From: an uncultured Clostridia bacterium
GTDB taxonomy: Bacteria; Bacillota; Clostridia; TANB77; CAG-508
DNA length: 14,966 nt
Direction: 5' to 3'
NCBI GenBank assembly: GCA_944388645.1
Contig: CALXJO010000012.1
Location: 1-14,966 of the forward strand
A program made the translations under genes and the position numbers. Each line of letters starts with the position of its first letter. Within the stretch, counting starts at the first letter, position 1. Below are positions 11,382 through 14,966 of this stretch, in pieces. The notes below the pieces were generated by a model that did no database searches, had not been told where the DNA came from, and saw nothing but the letters and a program-made list of their open reading frames with translations.

Positions 11382-12656
11382 ATGAAATTTTTTAAAAATT
11401 TTAAGGTTAAACTTTTGGTTGCACTTATATTAATTGCCACTCTTTTAACCACTTTTTCATATGCAGAAGAAAATGTTACTGATGAAGCAGTTAATGGAGA
11501 GGTTTCTGTTACAGCTACTAGCGAGGATACAAATACCGAAGTACAATCTACAGATACAGAAACTAATAATGAAGACACTAACACAACAACTTCAACAGTA
11601 AAAGAAGGTGATTTATTTTTAACAGGTGATTCCGTTACAATAGATTATCCTGTATCAGGTAATATGTTTATTTTTGCTAATGATGTTACAATAAATCATA
11701 ATGTAGATGGAAACATTTTTGTTTTTGCAAATTCATTAACTGTTGGCTCAAATGCTTATATTTATAGTGATTTATTTGTTTGTGCAAATGAAGTTACTAT
11801 AGCTGGTACAGTATATGATGTATATTCTTTATCAACTAGATTAACACTTGAAGCTAGTACATATATTGTAAGAGATATTACAGCAAAAACTTCTACTTTA
11901 ACTTTAAGTGGTTATGTTAGAAGAAATGCAAATCTTTCTTTTGATACAATTCAAGTAGATGAAACTTATACTTTGATTGATGGAGATTTAAATTATTCTG
12001 CAACTTCACAATCTATTCCAGAATCTATAGTTAGTGGAACAATTAATTATACAGAAGATATTGCATATTCAGAAGAACCTGGTAAAATGATTCAAAATTA
12101 TTTACAAGAACTTTTACAAGTATTAGTAGTTGCTATAATAATTGTACTTATTGTTGTATTTGCTACACCTAAATTTACAAATAAAATGCATAGCATACTT
12201 GAAAATAAAGCTGCTGTAACTTTGGGATGCGGTGCTCTAACACTAATTCTAGTTCCTGTTTTATGCTTTATACTATTCTGTACAATTATTGGAATTATTC
12301 CAGCATTAGCACTATTATTTACTTTCATTTTCATAATTAGCATATCACCTATTATATTATCAATACCACTTGCAAAAATGGTATGTGAGAAAATGAAAAA
12401 AGAATCAAAAGGTTTAACCATTGTTTTTGCACTTCTTTTTGTAGTAATAATTTGGTTATTAGAACAAATTCCTATTTTAGGAATACTTGTAGCACTATTT
12501 GTTTCTTTATTTGGACTAGGAATTATAACTTATTCAATTTTCCGTCCAGCACCTAAAAAGAATGACAATATAGTTGCAAAAGCAAGTCCAGTTATAGATT
12601 CATCTGAAGATAAAAAAGAAAAAGTAAACAAGAGCAAAAAAGACAAAGAAAAATAA
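11382..12656 (+). CDS. Secreted bactofilin-like beta-helix protein with C-terminal membrane domain
   Basis: 424 residues. A signal peptide occupies 1-28 (KFFKNFKVK, hydrophobic core, SYA-EE cleavage). An acidic Thr/Asn/Glu-rich linker (29-75) follows. Residues ~76-225 are short repeats of the type GDSVTID, GNMFIFANDVTINHNVDGNIFVFANSL and ANEVTIAGTV, as in polymer-forming (bactofilin-like) right-handed beta-helices. Residues ~240-388 hold about five hydrophobic segments, and the tail (390-424) is lysine-rich. The layout predicts an extracytoplasmic beta-helix held to the membrane. Bactofilins proper are cytosolic and lack signal peptides, so this is a distinct architecture seen in various Firmicutes; function not established. 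Start: ATG with GAAAGGAG upstream. Confidence 0.75.
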   Translation: MKFFKNFKVKLLVALILIATLLTTFSYAEENVTDEAVNGEVSVTATSEDTNTEVQSTDTETNNEDTNTTTSTVKEGDLFLTGDSVTIDYPVSGNMFIFANDVTINHNVDGNIFVFANSLTVGSNAYIYSDLFVCANEVTIAGTVYDVYSLSTRLTLEASTYIVRDITAKTSTLTLSGYVRRNANLSFDTIQVDETYTLIDGDLNYSATSQSIPESIVSGTINYTEDIAYSEEPGKMIQNYLQELLQVLVVAIIIVLIVVFATPKFTNKMHSILENKAAVTLGCGALTLILVPVLCFILFCTIIGIIPALALLFTFIFIISISPIILSIPLAKMVCEKMKKESKGLTIVFALLFVVIIWLLEQIPILGILVALFVSLFGLGIITYSIFRPAPKKNDNIVAKASPVIDSSEDKKEKVNKSKKDKEK

Positions 12657-12663
12657 AAATTAA

Positions 12664-12690
12664 GAGATATTAGTTTTTAGCTAATATCTC
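12664..12690. terminator. Bidirectional terminator between the bactofilin-like gene and thrS
   Basis: GAGATATTAG (12664-12673) and CTAATATCTC (12681-12690) form a perfect 10-bp stem. Plus strand continues CTTTTATTTA; minus strand continues TTAATTTTTATTTTT. It lies between two convergent stop codons. Confidence 0.8.
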
Positions 12691-12697
12691 CTTTTAT

Positions 12698-14626
12698 TTA
12701 TCTTGCAAATGTTTTTACTTCTTCTTCTATTTTTGATACAAATTCATCTAATGGAATTGCTCCAATATCACCTTGTTTTCTGTCACGTACTCCAACTTTT
12801 CCTTCTTGTTCTTCTTTGTCTCCTACAACTAGCATATATGGAACTTTTTGAAGTTGTGCCTCACGAATTTTATATCCTATTTTTTCAGCTCTATCATCTA
12901 CTTCAACTCTTAAGTCTTTTTCTTGTAATGTTTCTTTTACTTTGTTTGCATATTCTAGATGTTTATCAGATATTGGCAATATCTTAACTTGTACAGGTGC
13001 AAGCCATGTTGGGAAAGCTCCTTTTGTTTCTTCAATTAAGAAAGCCATAAATCTATCTGAAGATCCTAGTATTGCTCTGTGAATAACAACTGGTCTATGT
13101 GCTTTTCCGTCTTCTCCTATATACTCTAATTCAAATCTTTCTGGTAATAAGAAATCTAATTGGCATGTTGATAATGTTACATCATGTCCTATTGCAGATT
13201 TTAATTGAACATCTAGTTTTGGTCCATAGAAAGCGGCTTCTCCTTCTGCCTCGTAGAAGTCTAATCCTAATTCTTTTAATATTTCTCTAAGTTCACCTTC
13301 TGCTTTTTCCCACATTTGATCATCATCAAAGTATTTATGCTTATCGTTTTTGTCTCTTAAAGATAATCTAAATTTATAATCTTCAAAACCAAAATCTTTA
13401 TATACATCAAGAATTAATTTTACTACTCTAGCAACTTCATCTTTTATTTGATCTGGTCTTACAAATAAGTGAGCATCATTTTGGCACATTTGGCGAACTC
13501 TTTCAAGCCCACAAACAGAGCCACTATCTTCATATCTAAAGTCATGAGCAAGCTCTCCAATTCTAATTGGTAAATCTTTATATGAATGCATTTTATTTTT
13601 ATAAATTAGCATATGATGTGGACAGTTCATAGGTCTTAAAACAAGTTCTTCATTATCCATTTTCATTACAGGGAACATATCTTCTTTATAGTGGTCCCAA
13701 TGTCCTGATGTCTTGTATAAGCTTACATTGGCAAGAGAAGGTGTATACACATGCTCATAGCCCATTTTTATTTCTTTATCTTGTATATATCTTTCTAATA
13801 GTCTTCTTACTGTTGCACCATGTGGCAAATACATTGGAAGTCCTGAACCAACTAATTTATGTGTCATAAATAGCTCTAAATCTTTTCCTAATTTTCTATG
13901 GTCTCTTTCTTTTGCTTCTTGTAGCATCTGTAAATGTTCTTCTAAAAGGCTTGCTTTTGGGAAAGAAATTCCATAAATTCTTTGAAGCATTTTATTATTT
14001 TCATCGCCTCTCCAGTATGCTCCTGAAGTAGACATTATTTTAACACATTTAACTTTCCCTGTACTCATTAAATGAGGGCCTGCACATAGGTCAGTAAATT
14101 CTCCTTGTTTGTAAAAAGATAAAACTTCATCTTCTGGTAAATCTTCTATAAGCTCAACTTTATAGTCTTCTCCAGCATCTTTCATTAATTTTATTGCTTC
14201 TTCTCTTGGAAGTTCAAATCTTTCAATTGGTAAATCCTCTTTTATAATCTTTTTCATTTCAGCTTCTATTTTTTCAAAATCTGCTTCTGAAAATCTATAA
14301 TCTGTATCAAAATCATAATAAAATCCTGCATCAATAGCTGGTCCTATGGCAAGTTTAACATTTTTATATAATCTTTTAATTGCTTGTGCCATAATGTGAG
14401 AAGTTGTATGCCAATATGCCTTTTTCCCATCTTCATCATCAAATGTTAAAATCTCTAATTTGCAATTTTTGTTTAGATTGTATCGTAAGTCTACAACCTT
14501 TCCATCAACTCTTCCAGCTAGAGCTACTCTTGCTAAACCTTCGCTAATGCTTTTAGCTACATCTAAAACAGATTGCCCTGCTTCTACTTGCTTTTTGCTT
14601 CCATCTTTAAGTTCTACTTCAATCAT
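12698..14626 (-). CDS. thrS: Threonine-tRNA ligase
   Basis: ThrRS charges tRNA-Thr and edits mis-acylated Ser-tRNA-Thr. The 642 residues (E. coli ThrRS also 642) carry the following, in order. The TGS domain is at 1-62. The editing domain has H73-TTS-H77 and C181-AGP-H185. Class II motif 2 is FRYEDSGSVCGLERVRQ, and motif 3 is ILGSSDRFMAFLIEE. The catalytic zinc ligands are C335 (MNCPHH), H386 (NDAHLF) and H516 (VVIHRA). The anticodon-binding domain is at ~543-642. Start choice: an in-frame GTG at 14659 has no ribosome binding site, while the ATG at 14626 follows GGTAGGAG. Expression is controlled by the T-box leader upstream. Confidence 0.98.
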   Translation of the reverse strand: MIEVELKDGSKKQVEAGQSVLDVAKSISEGLARVALAGRVDGKVVDLRYNLNKNCKLEILTFDDEDGKKAYWHTTSHIMAQAIKRLYKNVKLAIGPAIDAGFYYDFDTDYRFSEADFEKIEAEMKKIIKEDLPIERFELPREEAIKLMKDAGEDYKVELIEDLPEDEVLSFYKQGEFTDLCAGPHLMSTGKVKCVKIMSTSGAYWRGDENNKMLQRIYGISFPKASLLEEHLQMLQEAKERDHRKLGKDLELFMTHKLVGSGLPMYLPHGATVRRLLERYIQDKEIKMGYEHVYTPSLANVSLYKTSGHWDHYKEDMFPVMKMDNEELVLRPMNCPHHMLIYKNKMHSYKDLPIRIGELAHDFRYEDSGSVCGLERVRQMCQNDAHLFVRPDQIKDEVARVVKLILDVYKDFGFEDYKFRLSLRDKNDKHKYFDDDQMWEKAEGELREILKELGLDFYEAEGEAAFYGPKLDVQLKSAIGHDVTLSTCQLDFLLPERFELEYIGEDGKAHRPVVIHRAILGSSDRFMAFLIEETKGAFPTWLAPVQVKILPISDKHLEYANKVKETLQEKDLRVEVDDRAEKIGYKIREAQLQKVPYMLVVGDKEEQEGKVGVRDRKQGDIGAIPLDEFVSKIEEEVKTFAR

Positions 14627-14702
14627 ATTACTCCTACCTTTCTGGTGATTTTGTACCACCTTTTATTATAATTTTGCTTGTTTGTATTTATTTGTTTACA
14701 AT

Positions 14703-14739
14703 AAAAAACTCCTAAATGCAAACAAATGCATTTAGGAGT
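14703..14739 (-). terminator. T-box terminator hairpin
   Basis: A perfect 13-bp stem: ACTCCTAAATGCA (minus 14739-14727) with TGCATTTAGGAGT (14720-14708), followed by a T-run. It is mutually exclusive with the antiterminator. Confidence 0.9.
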
Positions 14740-14929
14740 GCAATTATTATCACACGGTTCCATCCTAATTTTTCGCTTAATTAACTGTAAAGCAAGCATT
14801 TCTGCCAGTTAAAACAACTGTGAGGTAGTTTTTCAAATACGTTTTCCACTATTAGCTCTCAGCCTGTGACTAATATTCTCTGGTATGGCAACCTTTATTT
14901 TACTTTGTCTCATTGCTTTGTATTTACAT
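14703..14929 (-). promoter_or_regulatory. Threonine T-box leader (tRNA-sensing riboswitch) of thrS
   Basis: The leader RNA has the T-box core AGGATGGAACCGTGTG (14766-14751), a variant of AGGGTGGNACCGCG. TTAGGA (14768-14763) can pair with TCCTAA (14737-14732) as antiterminator, and the same TCCTAA is part of the terminator stem. Upstream, ATTAG/CTAAT closes the distal part of Stem I around CACAGGCTGAGAG. The best specifier candidate is the Thr codon ACC in CTACCTC (14826-14824). UGGA in the T-box would pair with a tRNA ending UCCA. Uncharged tRNA-Thr is expected to favour read-through into thrS. Confidence 0.88.
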
Positions 14930-14935
14930 ATTATT

Positions 14936-14964
14936 ATATTACAACTTTTATTTAATTATGTCAA
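14936..14964 (-). promoter_or_regulatory. Promoter of the T-box/thrS transcript
   Basis: On minus: perfect TTGACA (14964-14959), 17-bp spacer, TAATAT (14941-14936). A perfect TATAAT (14938-14933) overlaps it but would need a 20-bp spacer. Confidence 0.7.
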
Positions 14965-14966
14965 TA

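Noticed and set aside
12098..12421. Open frame of 107 codons on minus within the bactofilin-like gene
   Set aside because: Lies wholly inside a well-supported gene, without a ribosome binding site or recognisable domain.

Overview
This window looks like the chromosome of a low-GC, spore-forming member of the Clostridia. The grounds are the strongly A/T-rich sequence and codon choice, AGGAGG-type ribosome binding sites, a T-box leader on thrS, a mraZ-rsmH-ftsL-pbp start of a division/cell-wall (dcw) cluster, and a 26-residue spoVM gene lying tail-to-tail with rpmB as in Bacillus subtilis. Nearly everything is housekeeping; I see no phage, CRISPR or defence genes.

Layout. Positions 1-1083 (minus strand) hold lgt and, overlapping its 3' end, a CYTH-domain gene that runs off the left edge. 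Positions 1084-1268 hold three stacked hairpins, the last a terminator. A small acidic membrane protein follows (1269-1625). Positions 1732-2500 form a self-contained cassette (promoter, LOG-family gene, terminator hairpin) that is visibly richer in G+C than its surroundings. Positions 2511-7210 are the start of a dcw cluster read leftward: mraZ, rsmH, an FtsL/DivIC-like gene and a class B penicillin-binding protein with a PASTA domain. The PBP gene carries a single-base frameshift near 3198. The cluster stops there; no murE, murF or mraY follows. MraZ has an array of AAGTGG operator boxes at its promoter, and the mraZ-rsmH gap holds a quasi-periodic CTTTTG array and a palindromic operator over a candidate second promoter.

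Positions 7292-8262 (plus) encode a TSUP-type transporter split into two half-size proteins and a 47-residue membrane peptide. A cysteine-rich protein with a possible SigK-type promoter follows on minus (8305-8751). Then come murI and rpmB (plus), with a nested-palindrome element of about 230 bp, probably a miniature inverted-repeat element, inserted at the end of murI and supplying its last 18 codons. spoVM and a 51-residue membrane protein lie on minus at 10259-10523, followed by nth and a secreted, bactofilin-like membrane protein on plus. The window ends with thrS (minus) preceded by its T-box leader and promoter.

Cell-wall and envelope synthesis connects many of the genes: Lgt (lipoprotein maturation), RsmH/MraZ/FtsL/PBP (division and septal or cortex peptidoglycan), MurI (D-glutamate) and SpoVM (spore coat assembly). 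The items most worth checking are the murI palindromic element, the hidden spoVM with its neighbour, the PBP frameshift, and the regulatory arrays around mraZ.
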